The position numbers and the translations under genes are program-made. Below the pieces are notes generated by a model. It was not told where the DNA came from, made no database searches, and worked only from the letters and a program-made list of their open reading frames with translations. DNA of 64,000 nucleotides from Lycocorax pyrrhopterus obiensis. Lineage: Eukaryota; Chordata; Aves; Passeriformes; Paradisaeidae. The stretch covers positions 86,054,237-86,118,236 of the forward strand of contig JACSVZ010000001.1 in assembly GCA_014706295.1 (NCBI GenBank), written 5' to 3'. Of this stretch, positions 24,525 through 36,875 are shown in pieces. Within the stretch, counting starts at the first letter, position 1, and the number at the start of each line of letters is the position of its first letter.

Positions 24525-27500
24525 ACTCATTTTGAGTGCGAACTGGACTGTGTCTAAACTGCCCAATGTGTGCCTTTCTGCTAGATTTTTAATGGAATGA
24601 ATTTTTTATTTTAAATTATGGTCCTTCTTATTGTTTTTTAAACCCTTGTTGTCCCTTAAGTTCTTAGCATGCCAAATATGATGGTCTTTCACCCATAATG
24701 TCCTCTCAGCCACTGTTCATCTTGGATCAGGCATGAAGGTTTCCCAAAAGAAACCCCCAGTGAGGGGTTCCTGTTGAGCACTCGCAATACAAGTAGGAAC
24801 AAGTACTGGGTTTTTTCAGTAGCTCAAGGACTTTGGCTTCTACCTTTGGGCCCCGCCATATGCAGTAAACACAAGTTGGAGTTGCTTCTTTGCCTATAAC
24901 TTTTGTGTCTCACAGGGAATGCTAGCTGATTTCCTACCTTAGCCGGCAGCTTTGCTATTTATTTTTGGAATAATGGAACAGGGGCAGCAGCTCTCACAGC
25001 TGTCATAATTGATTTTTCTTCCCTCTCCAAACAATCATTCATTAGCACTAAATAATAAGCACTCCAGATGATCCATTACTATTTCTGTCATTTTGAAAAA
25101 TAGCTGACATACAGTCAGTCCAGTTGGGCTTGCCCACCAAACAATTTCAGAGTTTGTTGATAAAACATTTGATTTCATTGATTGAGCTCAGTACAACTTT
25201 AACAAGGTCCTGGCTGGTAACTCTCAGTAGATATCATCATACCATAATATTAAAATATAATTTTTCTTCATTTATTTATTCACTGTTGTTCATATTGACA
25301 CCATATCTTAACCTCAAATGCTGCAAGGTTTTGAGACTCAGAACTGGAAGCACTGTGTTCAGACAGTTGGCTGTTCATTCCCAAATACTCTGATTTTCAG
25401 CCACTTTTCAAGAAAGGCTTTTTGCTAAATAAATTGATTTGGTTAGACAGAGTGTAAAGCAACCTACATTAATTTGAAATTATTTTTCATAAATTAACTG
25501 CTTCTGAAAGAAACTGAACACCAGAACTGCAAATATAACGCAGCTCAGTAGCTCCAGAAACAATTTCATTACCACAAGTTGGCAAAGACTTGAAAAATTA
25601 GGATTTATAGTGTTCTTTTGGAAACTGATCCCAGTTAGAAACACACAAACAAACACACTCAGAGCTGGTTAATTTTAGTCCAGATTCATTCAACCTATTT
25701 TACTACATACTGATGTATGAGGACATAGTGTCCTCATGAAGGAGGAAAAAAACATCACCAGAACTGAGAGGAAAGCCAAACTCACCCCATTCCCAACATC
25801 AGAACTAGCTGACCACAGCTTATAGGTGTCATGAAACTTTAGTGTAGCTAAATATATCTCTTTCAAAACTAATGATAAATTATTTGGACTTGGGACTGAG
25901 TCTTACTTCCTGCGTAATTATTGGTAAATTATGACTCCTTGATTTCTGGGGGCTGTGTTGGCTCTACTACCCAATGGAGACCCTGCCTTAACAACATCTC
26001 TTGTTCCATGCCTTGTTTACACAGTTGACTGTCCTCTTCCTTGACAAAAAAGTAATTTTTTTACCTGTGATCTCTAACAATAAAAGCCAAGTTGAGACAT
26101 GTAACAGCAGTGGGATTTAGGTCTTTAATTTTGTTGATTTTAGCAATTTATTCTAAATCCTTTATTCAATGTCCATTGTGGTCGCTTGTTTGCTTTGAGA
26201 CTTTTGTCAGGCTGCATCTTTCTTATAGCGGAGCTTTATTCCTCACTCGTCTTATTAAAAAATCAAACCTGTTGCCACTACTTCATGTATCTTAGCATTT
26301 TCTTTTGAGGTCAGTCTTATAAACTCAATAAGCAGAAAAAGACAAACATAGTGAATGAGAATCTTCTACTGGTTCCAGGAAGAAGTATGAAAATTTCTGC
26401 GTTATAGTTCAGTCCTTGAAACAGATTTTGGAGAGAGCTAAGAAGTAACTGCAGTAAGAGTTAGCCTAATGTCAATCCCTTAAACCCATAGGAGTAACAC
26501 AAATTTGTTTCCATATAATTTTTAAAGCTGCACTCTTGCATATGTAGTTTTTCAGTAGTCTAATAATTTTTTAGTTTTTTTAAAAAAAAATTCTAGGGTT
26601 TTTTTTTAATGTGATTTTATGTGACAGTTTTAACACAGATGGCTTCAAAAGTATATAGAATAATTTCCACAAGAAACTATTATCAAACTATTATCTTATC
26701 CCTTTTTTGTAGATAGTGCAGCTCCTGAAGAATAACTATAGAGTCAAAATAAATTTGATGCTACTACAAACACAAGAACTCCAACAATCACCAACTCAGG
26801 CAATACGAGTCCATTCCTTTGTTGAGTCAGGTGATCACATCATGCAGTCATAAACCAATTATCTGCACCATGGATTTTTTTGCGAAGTTTATGATATTTG
26901 CTTCTTTCCTCATGTATTATTGAAAAGATCTCCCAAAACTTTTTTTCTTGATGGGTTGAGTCTTTCTAATTTCCATCCTAAATTTATTTAGACTGTTTAC
27001 ATCCAGCTTCTGTGCCAAATCTTGTTCTTGGCCTTTTAGGGAATTTTTTTTTGCATCTTTAGTGTTTATTCCCCTGACACATTTGTTTATATGACAAAGC
27101 ATCACTTACTCCCAGAACCCTCTATTTTATGACTCTTTTCTCCATTTTCTACATTTTCATCTTTCTGCTATCTATCCTGTAGTGTTTTCCTGTATTTATT
27201 CTAGATTGCTTTAACTGTTCCTAAATGTGAGTAAACACAATACTACACTATATTCAGGATCTCAGGTTTTTCCTCAGCATTGTGTTCTCTACATCATTTT
27301 CTATTCAAATGACCTTGTTATTTATACTGCAAATTTTCACCCCATTTCTCTTATTCCAGCCGTTACAATTCATCTTGCACAATGTTCCTCTTCTCTGTAT
27401 TGGTGGTGCCTTCCCACTTTGCATCGTTTGTGAATATGACTATTAAACTACTTTAGGTTATGCCATGATTACAAATATTAAATTAGGTAATTTCCAAAGT

Positions 27501-28560
27501 GGTCCTTGAGGTATTCCAATAAGTTCTTTTCAGTCCAGTAGGTTATACTTTCTCTTTTCTTTAATTTGTCCTCCACCTTATAATGTTTCTGCAAATTCCA
27601 CCTTTTGCATTTTTATTTCAGCTGTTGTCATAATTTCTCAGCAGATGAAATATTACTTATGTTCTTTAACCTAAAAAAATAGTAAATCACTCTATACAAA
27701 AAAGGTGTAAGGTCATCCTGGCTTAATAGACCTTTAGTAAATCCAAATGTACCTGACTAAAGTGTTACAGCAGTTGCAGAGGAAACACATGGCTTGAAAC
27801 ACATCTGCTTATGAAGATTCATTTCTGGATGTCATCAGAAAAAGTGGCACTCTTTGTACGTCTGTTAAATTGTGTAATTTCTCCTGAAAGGATTGATGAA
27901 AGTAAAATAAAAGCAATCTTCTTAGAACATTTTGCATTAGAGATATTGAATTTCTGTGTCAACCTTCATTTGCTTCCTCTTTCATAATTTTACTGTATAT
28001 ACTAAGCATTCATTAACTCATCCAGATGACTATTATAACATTGTTTTTTAAGCAAATTCAATTTACTAGAGCTTACTCAATTAACTTAGATGAAGGTGAA
28101 CCACTTCTTTTGATGCACCAACTCATGCTTCCAGAAGTAAAATGGACATAAGGAAAACCCAGGGGCAAATTGAGCTACACAACTCTGTTCAGTAGAGATT
28201 TTATACCTGGGAGAAGCTCAAAACAAGAGGATTTTATTGAAGGTCTTTTATGGAAAAATCAGTGTCTTCCCATTTGTTATACCTGTAGTCAAAAAATTAT
28301 TCAGTGACTAACAAAAAAAAAGTCAGTGACTACAGTTTTAGGTTAATCTCTTCTCCTTAGCTGTGTTTTGAGATAATAAACAAAGTCACAAATCTAAAAC
28401 TAGGAAATAAATTATTCAGTTACTGACTATTACACGATCCTCATAAAGAAATTTTTCTTCTTCTATTCACCTCTGTGTAGAGAGTAATGTCTGATAAAAG
28501 ACTGTAAACACATTCAGGTGTAAGTAGCATGCTTTTGGATATAAAAGTATGTGCAGCTGT
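24525..28560. other. AT-rich non-coding sequence
   Basis: No gene recognised. The part at about 24890-25110 is unique, complex sequence with E-box-like CAGCTG and several TAAT/ATTA cores and may be a conserved non-coding element. The remainder is plain AT-rich sequence. Confidence 0.5.
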
Positions 28561-28795
28561 AGAAAAAAAATAAAGAACAAAAAGAAAAAACAAGGAGAAA
28601 AGGAGGAGAAAGATGAAAGAAAGAAAAAGAAAGAGAAAGAGAGAAAGAGAAAAGAAAGGAAAAAAGGAAAAGGAAGAGAAAAAGCAAAAAAAAAATGAAA
28701 AGGACAGAAGGGAAAAATGGAAAAAATGGGAAAATGGGAAAAAAGTAAATGAAAAAAATAAAATTAGGAGGAATAAAAAAAGAAATTATGTTTAG
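28561..28795. repeat. Purine-rich (GAAA/GGAAA)n low-complexity tract
   Basis: About 235 bp of almost pure A and G on the plus strand, in imperfect AAAG, AGAG and GGAAAA units. The 60-codon plus-strand frame here (28613-28795) contains almost only Lys, Glu and Arg and is not a gene. A 166-codon frame begins in the end of this tract and runs to 29249; it shows no recognisable domain. Confidence 0.9.
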
Positions 28796-31700
28796 CGATA
28801 CACATTTCCTCTCATGTCTGACACCAATGGTTATCCCAGTTCCAGAAAGACTTCAAAATTTCTTGCTTTACGTAGCAGGAGTCAGCCTATTCCTTGAAAT
28901 TAGACCTTTTTTTAAAAATTTCTCTCTTTTATTTAATTCCTGTTGGGGCACCATTTTGAAAGTGTCAGACACAGAGAGCCGAAGTCTTCCAATTCAAAAT
29001 TTGAAAATGATAAGAAAATGCCTCTCTTTGTGGACACAAGCACACATACACACATATTCACATAAAGGCACGCACACAAGAAAACCCAGAGAGGTTTTAA
29101 GATTCTCTTTCTATAAGCAACATTTCCTGATGTTCAGTATACTCAGAAATGTCATTATCATGTTGATGCAAAGTATATTTTATTTTAGCAGTAATTTGTG
29201 TCATTTACCAGTAATTTATCTAACACTACTAGGAAAAGCTTATTTTTAACTATGTGAATAAATCAACAGCATTTTTAAACAATAAATAAAAGCCAACATA
29301 TTAAAATTCAAAACTATAATTTCCGTTTCATGCAGTTAGCAACAGATTCTTAAGATATATTAGCATTTTGTAGTTTCCCTGACTTTTTTTTCCATTCGCT
29401 CCTCTCACGAACACCTTTTTATTTTGTTTTTGCTTGTTTGTTTTTTTTTTTATTGGTGTGTGTGTGAGTATTAATACGGTAGTGCAGACAGCTTAACGTA
29501 TTGGAAACACATTTTGTACCCTTTATAGGGTTGTTATTATTATTTGTTTATACTGACTTAAAAATAAATGTGGACTGTTATGCCCGAGTGCCTTTGGTGT
29601 AGGAAGAGGGAGGGAAGACAACAAAAATCTGAAAAAGTCTGGAAAGACGAGATACAAATATCCCTCTTGACCTGTGGTCTTTCTAATTAGGGCTGTTATT
29701 GGTCCTCCCAAGCTGGAACAGACTTGTAATCCTGCGGTGTACGGTTGGCCATGCGGGTGTGCTTCCACTCCAAAACAGTGGAGTCTGTGTCATGAAAACA
29801 TTTTATGTTTTTGCAACAGCTAGAAGTATGATTCCAATTGATATGAGAATTTTCATTTAAACTCTCTTAACATGCTATGAAACAGCACAGTATAAACCTA
29901 GTGAGCAGATAAAAACCAAGATTTTGGAATTAGGAATTAGTATTCTAATCTGAAAGTGAATTTAACATGCCCTCTGTAAAGAAACTTCCAACAATATTAA
30001 AAATCTCATTACATCTGAAACCTTAGTATTTATTTTCCTCTTCATAAATATTTTTTGCAAAATTGCAATACTCTATCATGATGATTTAATTACCTTTAAG
30101 AACATAACTTTACTTCTTTATTAACACTGGTTTCTTCTTGAGTGCTGGATATTTTAAATCTTCCGTACATGTAATAAACCTTAATACTACACCAAACCAA
30201 GCTGAAGTTCCAGTGGGATGCTTCCAAAGACTTGAATATATATTGAGAACACACTGTCTCTTTTTTCCCTAGATTTGTCTATTTATCTATATGATCAACT
30301 CATTTATTGTAGTTTTTCTACAAATCCAGAGTGTCCTTAGAGCAAATTCTGATGATTTTTTGCTTATTTCAGGCATAGCCTGATTCCTTCTTATTCCTGC
30401 TTACACATCCCAAGATCTCCAGTGGCTGCTACAATTCACATCCCGCACATCAGGGAATTAGCCACAATACCATGATGCTGAATCAAACTTTTGCATGAAG
30501 CATTTGGGTTTTTATTTCAATATCTGTGGTAGAGTGACATCTACTACAAAGAAATACTGAATAGAAATGTGTCCTTCAAAATATCTGTGGTCTCCTTTTC
30601 ACTTTAATGACAGTGATTCTAAATGCGTCCTGAATAAAGTAGGTTCTTTCTCCTGTCACCATCACTCCTTATTTCTGCTATCATCTGGTGGTGAGGCAGC
30701 CTCAGGCCAAAATAGCTTCCCTGACACCATAGCAAAACAAACATTTTTCCTGATGTTAGAAAACTTGGTTTAGTTCTTCGTGAAAAAGAACAGGAAGAAA
30801 ATGAAAAATTAGTGCAGAACAGTACAATATTTTATATCATCAGTTTTGTGACGTTAAAGTCCTTAATGCAAAGGAATTGGGTTTATGGATTAAAAATAAT
30901 GCCAAAAAGTATGACATCTTGTTTTGAGCTTTTAGGTTTTCACCTAAAAACTTTAAAACAATATTTAACTATGATTTTTATGGAACCCTAAATTGCTATT
31001 CAAAATTCTATGTCATTGTAAAATATAAATATTGCACTGATGACATAAAATGTCCATTTAAAGGATAGTAATAATGATATATCAAACCTTCCTTTCAAAA
31101 ATCATGCATTAATACCCTTCTAATCACCCAACCATCTCCTCTTTTTCTCTCCAACAAATAGCTAAACAAATAAATAAATAATTAATCCAGATTCTTTGTG
31201 GAATACTGTTGCATTTCACCAAGCACACAGATGAATAGATATTTCATTAAGTACTATTTTTTCCCTCAGAAAATGAAGAAAATCTAGTGAATGGAAAATG
31301 GGGGTCACTCTGTGTTGCGTTGCAAAGTGATAGTTATTGGAGTATTGAATCCGCTAACAGGAAGATTTGAAAGTGAGGAAGAGCATTCAGACAAGAAACT
31401 AGAAAGCTGGGAGAGGTGAAAAGGGGAAGCTGAAAGCCTTGTGCTATGCTGATAGCAGGTGTAATAGCAAAAATGATTGCTTTGTTTCCCAGGATGGAGA
31501 GGAAGGGCAGGAGACATTGCTGCTCTTTGTCTCACATGGGGAAAAAAATCCTCCTTTCCCCTCAGCAGGGGCAATCTGTGCTGCTCCGAGGGGGATTTAC
31601 CTTGAGAAGAATAAACCGTTCAGAAAATCTTCACCTGACAATGTTGTAAGTCAAACAAATCTGAAACCTGGCTGGAATCAAATGAGCAATTTAATGTCTG

Positions 31701-33660
31701 ATATATCCTCAAGATATATCTACTTGGGCAGGGAACTGCTGTGGGTTTGGTGACTCAGTCACTGAGCTTTTCTGCCCAACTTCAATGGCAGTACGGTTAA
31801 ACCCTGGCTCTGAATTTAATTGATGTTTATTCATGTGTGGCTGTCAAAGAACTCAGATGGAGTACAAGTAGCTATAAATATTATGCATCGTCAGCATAGC
31901 CAATGGTTACTATTCATTTTCAAGTTCTGAAATAAGCGAGTGGATTATGTTATTCAAGAAATGTTTATATGTTGTTCATTAAATGATCAGTGCACTAAAT
32001 CCTTAAGCATTTTAAAATGAAGATCTAGTCTTTTTCTCTGAAGTGACTCACCACACTAAAAAAATATTACTTTTTTTCCTCTTTCTCTGTTAATTCATAA
32101 GTCCCTTTTCCATTCCTAAGGGAAAAAAAACCAAAATAAAAGGACCAAATATTTTAAAGTAAAGAAGCGTTTTGTCAAGCCTGGACAGAATACAGAAGAA
32201 TTTATCCTGTAACACTGGTCAGACTCTTGTCTTCTAGGGAAGAAACAAAATCTATTTCCTTAGAATAATTAAAATTATCAAGCTAGAATATTGTCAGATA
32301 GATGTGTTTGGCGGGTGTTTTTAATTTTTTTTAGTTTATTTTGAAGGCATAGAAGCAACTTCAAAGAAATATCTAGAGTAACTGCTTATTTAAATTAGCC
32401 ACCCTTCTTTTCACCTTTGAGAAATGTGCTATATAAATAGAATGTACCTCTAGGTATACTTATTAAATCACTAAATGTACATTATTTGCTTTGGTATAAT
32501 AACAAGTATACCTATTATTAAGCACAGCATGCTGCCATGTACTAGAAATTCACACTCGAATCGATAGAGAGAAATTAACCCCTGCTGTGGGTGCATCACT
32601 CCTGTTGTGTGGAGCATATGTTTCATGATGGGACAGATCACTCTCTGAAGGGGCCTATGATGCCTACACCATTAAATAGAAAAGGTTTTTACATGAGCAA
32701 CTTTGATTAACTGATTAACTCTTCGGTAAAATCAGGTAAGATTACTATCCCATTAATATATTAAATTCCAAGAAGAATTTTGTATTAATCAGTATTTAGA
32801 AGTCCAGTTAAAGCTTTTATGGGAACATGAGCATCATTTGCTTGCACTGTGTTTTCAACATACCTTTAAAAAGTCATGTGGTATTTTGCCTAAAATCTAT
32901 CCAGGGACACATGTACCTCCTTATCTTCCCTGGGTACAACCTAACGATTATCTTCTGCAAATATAGGTTTGCAATTTCTTCTTATGGCTGAAATGTTAAA
33001 AGCAGATGCAATGTGTTTAGCAAGGTATCTTTCTAGAAACATCAAGTCATAAGCAGTGTTTCCTCAGGCCCCAAATATTGAGGCAGAATCAGGACATTTC
33101 TGGTTTACCTGCGCTTATCTGGACCTTTTCCTATTATTCACGTGCCCTCAATGCTAAACTCAAAACAATTTAATGCTGTCAGTTAAATTCCAGTGGTACT
33201 CGTGCCCCTGTTCATTACTAAGGCATGGAGTTACACAAAGTCTAAATACAAAACCCATGTAGGTCATTAAAGACAGTTCCTGGTGCCAAGTGATTTTTTA
33301 TTTGGATCAAACAAGAGGAGGCAGTTTAATACAATCTGATATAATGCACCGATAGACAAACTTTTAAGAAATAATGCTGCTATTTAAGCATTCTTTGGTT
33401 TTTTTTCCCTTTTCCAATCCTCAGTCCATGTAATGCACTGTTCACATCCAAGACCATTCAAATTTTTTTTTCATTTTCAATCATTTTCATTGCCAAGGAT
33501 GCTTTTATTAATCTTAAATATTTTAAGGCAAATTACACTGCAGCTTTAATGAAACATGTGACAGTTCTCTAGAGCTCTAAGAAGTATAACAGTTCAAGGA
33601 ATAATTAATACAATAACATGGAAGGAAAATTTTTATTTAAAATTTAATAAAAAAACTTAC
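28796..33660. other. AT-rich non-coding sequence
   Basis: No gene recognised. A quasi-hairpin lies at 30921-30959. The block at about 31740-32010 is unique and complex and could be conserved. Overlapping frames at 31.3-31.75 kb on both strands are unsupported. Confidence 0.5.
30921..30959. repeat. Imperfect inverted repeat
   Basis: GTTTTGAGCTTTTAGGT pairs with the following ACCTAAAAACTTTAAAAC. The inner 8 bp (TTTTAGGT/ACCTAAAA) match perfectly and the outer part matches with a few mismatches. The loop is about 4 nt. Confidence 0.6.
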
Positions 33661-33809
33661 CAGCCCAAAACACCCGAATGTGAGTTCTGGGAATTTTTGG
33701 TATTGTTGAAATTGAACATCTACCCTCTTCGCAAATAATAAAACCAGTGTTTGTGAGGCAATATCCTAGTGATGGTTCAAATAATGTAGACTTTTTAGAC
33801 TCTCTGCAT
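33661..33809 (-). other. Candidate exon (weak), minus strand
   Basis: Read on the minus strand, a segment ending GTTTTGGGCTG abuts a strong donor GTAAGT (complement of 33655-33660). One frame is open through the whole 149 bp and includes three Cys and a Trp (part of the reading: GYCLTNTGFIICEEGRC). The acceptor side (GCATGCAG) has a purine-rich upstream and is poor, so the 5' boundary is doubtful. I do not recognise the peptide. An open stretch of this size is not rare in AT-rich DNA, so this may be chance. Confidence 0.18.
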
Positions 33810-33963
33810 GCAGCCTTTCATTTTCAAATTTTCTAGTTTCATTCTTAATGCGTGAATTGTATGAAGAAATATCCAGCGTGCTGAATTATTCCAGAGCAGT
33901 GAATTATACCAGGGCATCTGTTGATCTATCTCAGAATTGTCATTGAATAATGTTAGCCCTCCA

Positions 33964-33965
33964 AG

Positions 33966-33998
<33 letters not shown>

Positions 33999-33999
33999 A
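33964..33999. repeat. (GAAA)n/(GA)n microsatellite
   Basis: Six to seven GAAA units followed by GAGAGAGAGAAA. Confidence 0.95.
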
Positions 34000-34082
34000 A
34001 GGTAAAGCAGAAAGAAAGATAGAGGTTTGAATGAAACAAATAGGTGGTAGGTAATCTCATCTAGGCTGCCTTTCCCGAAAAA

Positions 34083-34140
34083 TTTGGACCGAATAATCTT
34101 CTGAGGTCACTCCCAACCTTGGCTCTTTTATGAGACTATA
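34083..34140 (+). mobile_element. CR1 LINE 3' terminus, degenerate
   Basis: TTTGGACCGAATAATCTTC, then GAGGTCACTCCCAACCTTGG and CTCTTTTATGAGACTAT resemble the last 60 bp of CR1, where the consensus reads roughly a GGACCAGATGATCTTC-type block, GAGGTCCCTTCCAACC and a TTCTATGATTCTAT tail. The sequence upstream to about 34055 may belong to the same copy but is too diverged to call. Confidence 0.7.
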
Positions 34141-34927
34141 ATTAAAAATGTAGTTTCTAACAGTAGAAGTCATCCAAACCCCACTTATTTATCAATACTA
34201 TTTACCGTTATTATCTCCTGCTGTCTGAGTTATAACACTTTAATTTATACAGAAGTCTCTAGAGGGCTGGGATTATCTGTCTGCCTGTTTTTATAGGGAC
34301 TGTTAAATTGGCTTGTATAAGGAGAGTTATGAAGAGCATACTGAACCTCTATATGCAAAAAATGTGTGTGCAGGTGTTAAAAAACTGAAAGAACTTTTTG
34401 ATATTTGCAGTTTTTTTATAGTTTTACATACATACATAATTTCACTTTGGAGAGAAGTGCTGAGACAGAGACTATTCCTACAAAGATTTTGCTCAACTGT
34501 ACCATTACAAGAAATTTAACCAGTTTGAATAACATCCCATAAAATAAAATACGTACTTTGTTCCTTGAGTACTGATTGGAATAAAACATCAAAATCCAAC
34601 ATATTTAGGGCTTTGTCTTATTTTTCACAAATAGGCAAAGATCAAGGATCTTGAGATTTATTTCAATCTTCATAACAAAGAAGATTTTTAATAAGAATAA
34701 AGAGCTCCGATCAAATTATTTATTTTTGAAAAGACCTTATATTCACTTGCTAGTTTTCTATTGAATTTTTCCACTGAATTCCAATTTCTACTTCTATAGA
34801 TAAATTACTTAAAATTTGTTTTTATTAGTATTCTTTTTTTTTCGACAAGTATATACATGTCTTAACTATGCACAATGATAATTCAATAAAAATAATTTAA
34901 TAGCTAAGGGCCAGAATAAGGGCCTTA

Positions 34928-34964
34928 AACAAAAACCAAACCAAACCAAAACCAAAAAAAACCC
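34928..34964. repeat. A-rich (ACCAAA)n low-complexity tract
   Basis: Irregular AACCAAACCAAACC units ending in a run of A. Confidence 0.8.
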
Positions 34965-35594
34965 AAGAAATTATGTCTTTGTCGGGGTTCACTTCCTAAA
35001 CTGTTTTTCAGAAGGATATGTTTTGTCTCCTTGTCTTTCATGTCTTTAGGGTCTTTTGGCCAGACCTTAAAGACATGAAAGAAATAGAACACAGGAGCAA
35101 GGTTGAATTTGACCATGTCTGTTTAAAAAGTCATTAACTTTCACATCTCTTTTTCATCTCTACTTAACAAAGTAGTTACAGCTCAAGGAAGTAAAAAATA
35201 AAGAACAATTATCAGCTTTGTTTGTTTAAAAAAAATTAGTCCTTTCATACATCCTTTTTTGAAAGTTTGTACTTTATTATTATCATTATTTCCTTACTTG
35301 AGACAAGTTTGTGGCACTTTAATTATTATCCATTATCCTGCTCATTCAAAGACAAATAAAAAACTTATTTCATATTTCAGCATAATTTATAGTCTTTGCC
35401 CATGGTAAAACATAATGATGTTACAATAAATTTTAATGTGTAACCTATGTCTTTCACTGGAAAGAAACCATAAATAAGTATGGTGACAAGTGCTGCATGC
35501 TGCCATTGCTGGGACATACATTTCATATAGAAGACTAAAAAGTTGATTGTTAAACATTTCTTTTTAAATTAGGAAATACATGTATACATATAAG

Positions 35595-35614
35595 ACACAC
35601 ACACACACACACAC
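35595..35614. repeat. (AC)10 dinucleotide microsatellite
   Basis: Ten AC units following TAAG. A potential polymorphic marker. Confidence 0.95.
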
Positions 35615-36039
35615 AAAATTAAAAATAAAATCAGAAAAAAAAATGTCCCTGCCTTGGAATAATCTGACTTTTTAAGGCTTTGGAAGGTGCATTCAGATTA
35701 TATACTTGGTTTATTATGAGAAAGAAGCAGTTTAAAGTATTGGAAGTTGCCCTCTCTGTTCTCTCTCATAGGCTAACACTCACTGGCTGTGATAGAAAGA
35801 AATTACAAAACTGTGCCAGTGTGTAGCATTGAATTCAGCTCTTCTGATAACTAGAGGACAGGCAAGATTTTTTGTAACTCTGCAAGAGATACCTGACTTA
35901 CAAAGAGATTACTTACTTCTTCATTGACCTGGTAAGGAGAAAATTACTTTCATTGGTAATTTCTCTTTTGCTTACTAAATATAATGTGAGTAAACCGGGA
36001 TATCAAAGAAATTTAGCCAAAATATTTGTTTTCCTGCAG

Positions 36040-36105
36040 TGAAAGCAAAATAAATAGCTGCACCATTAAAGCAGCAAGAGCAGTAAGCAGCAAGACCCTG
36101 GCAAG
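36040..36105 (+). other. Candidate 66-bp internal exon
   Basis: The segment is bounded upstream by TTTGTTTTCCTGCAG, a good acceptor with a short pyrimidine run, and downstream by CAAG|GTAAGC, a near-consensus donor. The length is a multiple of three. One frame is open across it (one base completes the previous codon and two bases begin the next), with part of the reading SCTIKAARAVSSKTLA. The other two frames contain stops. I do not recognise the peptide. It may be a small coding or non-coding RNA exon, or a chance pairing of splice motifs; no neighbouring exon of matching phase was identified. Confidence 0.28.
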
Positions 36106-36852
36106 GTAAGCATTACTTATCAGTGAATCATGCTGGCTTTAGCAGAGCACATCTCCTACTTCCCTCTGGGGAAATGGGGAAGAGAAGTAAGGCTGATCAG
36201 GTGGTTGATAGATGAGGATATATTTCATTTCCCCCAGAGGGACATTCTGCCTCTACTAAACTTTTCCTGTCTCTTTGTTCTCTTTGTTCCCACTCTTTGC
36301 TTTTTTTTTTCATTGTGAAAGATTTCTGAGGACATTTCTATGCGATGCATTAAGAACTGTTTTGTGCTTTGTTTTGAGCTGTGATTTTCCTTCAGCCTAT
36401 ACATATGTAAGCCTGTTTTCTCTAAAAAATACCACTAGATTTTTTAAAGAAAAAAAGAGGTGATTTCACAAAGCTTAAGTAATTAAGAAAAGGGGAAAAA
36501 TGGCCTACAGAAATTGTCTGTCAGCATTCCAGATCACAGCTGATAACAGTGGTGAATACTACCACCTGCTATCCCCCAGCATCCTTAAAATTACATCGTT
36601 CTCTTAGGGGCTCTGAACAGTTATGAATACAAAGACTAATTAGCTTTTTGAACTCAGAAGTCCAATTTCTTAGATTAGATTTAAGTTTTGGACTAAATGT
36701 TTTGATGAGTGAAGGGTACCTGTATATTTGTGTACATGAGATGATTTCCCTCACTGTGGTCTTTGTGAGCATCTCTTGCATCAGGTTGCTGCAATGCACC
36801 CCCTTTTACAAAGAGAGACTGGATTCAATTTCTTAATCAGTTTAATTTAGTA

Positions 36853-36875
36853 CAACTCTAGAGAGTCTAGAGTTG
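36853..36875. repeat. Perfect 10-bp inverted repeat
   Basis: CAACTCTAGA at 36853-36862 and TCTAGAGTTG at 36866-36875 are exact reverse complements separated by GAG. A compact hairpin-forming sequence. Confidence 0.85.

Larger units (their letters stand above)
34141..36039. other. AT-rich non-coding sequence with small repeats
   Basis: No gene recognised. It contains an A/C-rich ACCAAA tract at 34928-34964 and an (AC)10 microsatellite at 35595-35614. Confidence 0.5.

Noticed and set aside
28749..29249. 166-codon plus-strand frame
   Set aside because: It starts in a purine-rich low-complexity tract, has no recognisable domain, and its length is within what chance can give when 64 kb of AT-rich DNA is read in six frames.
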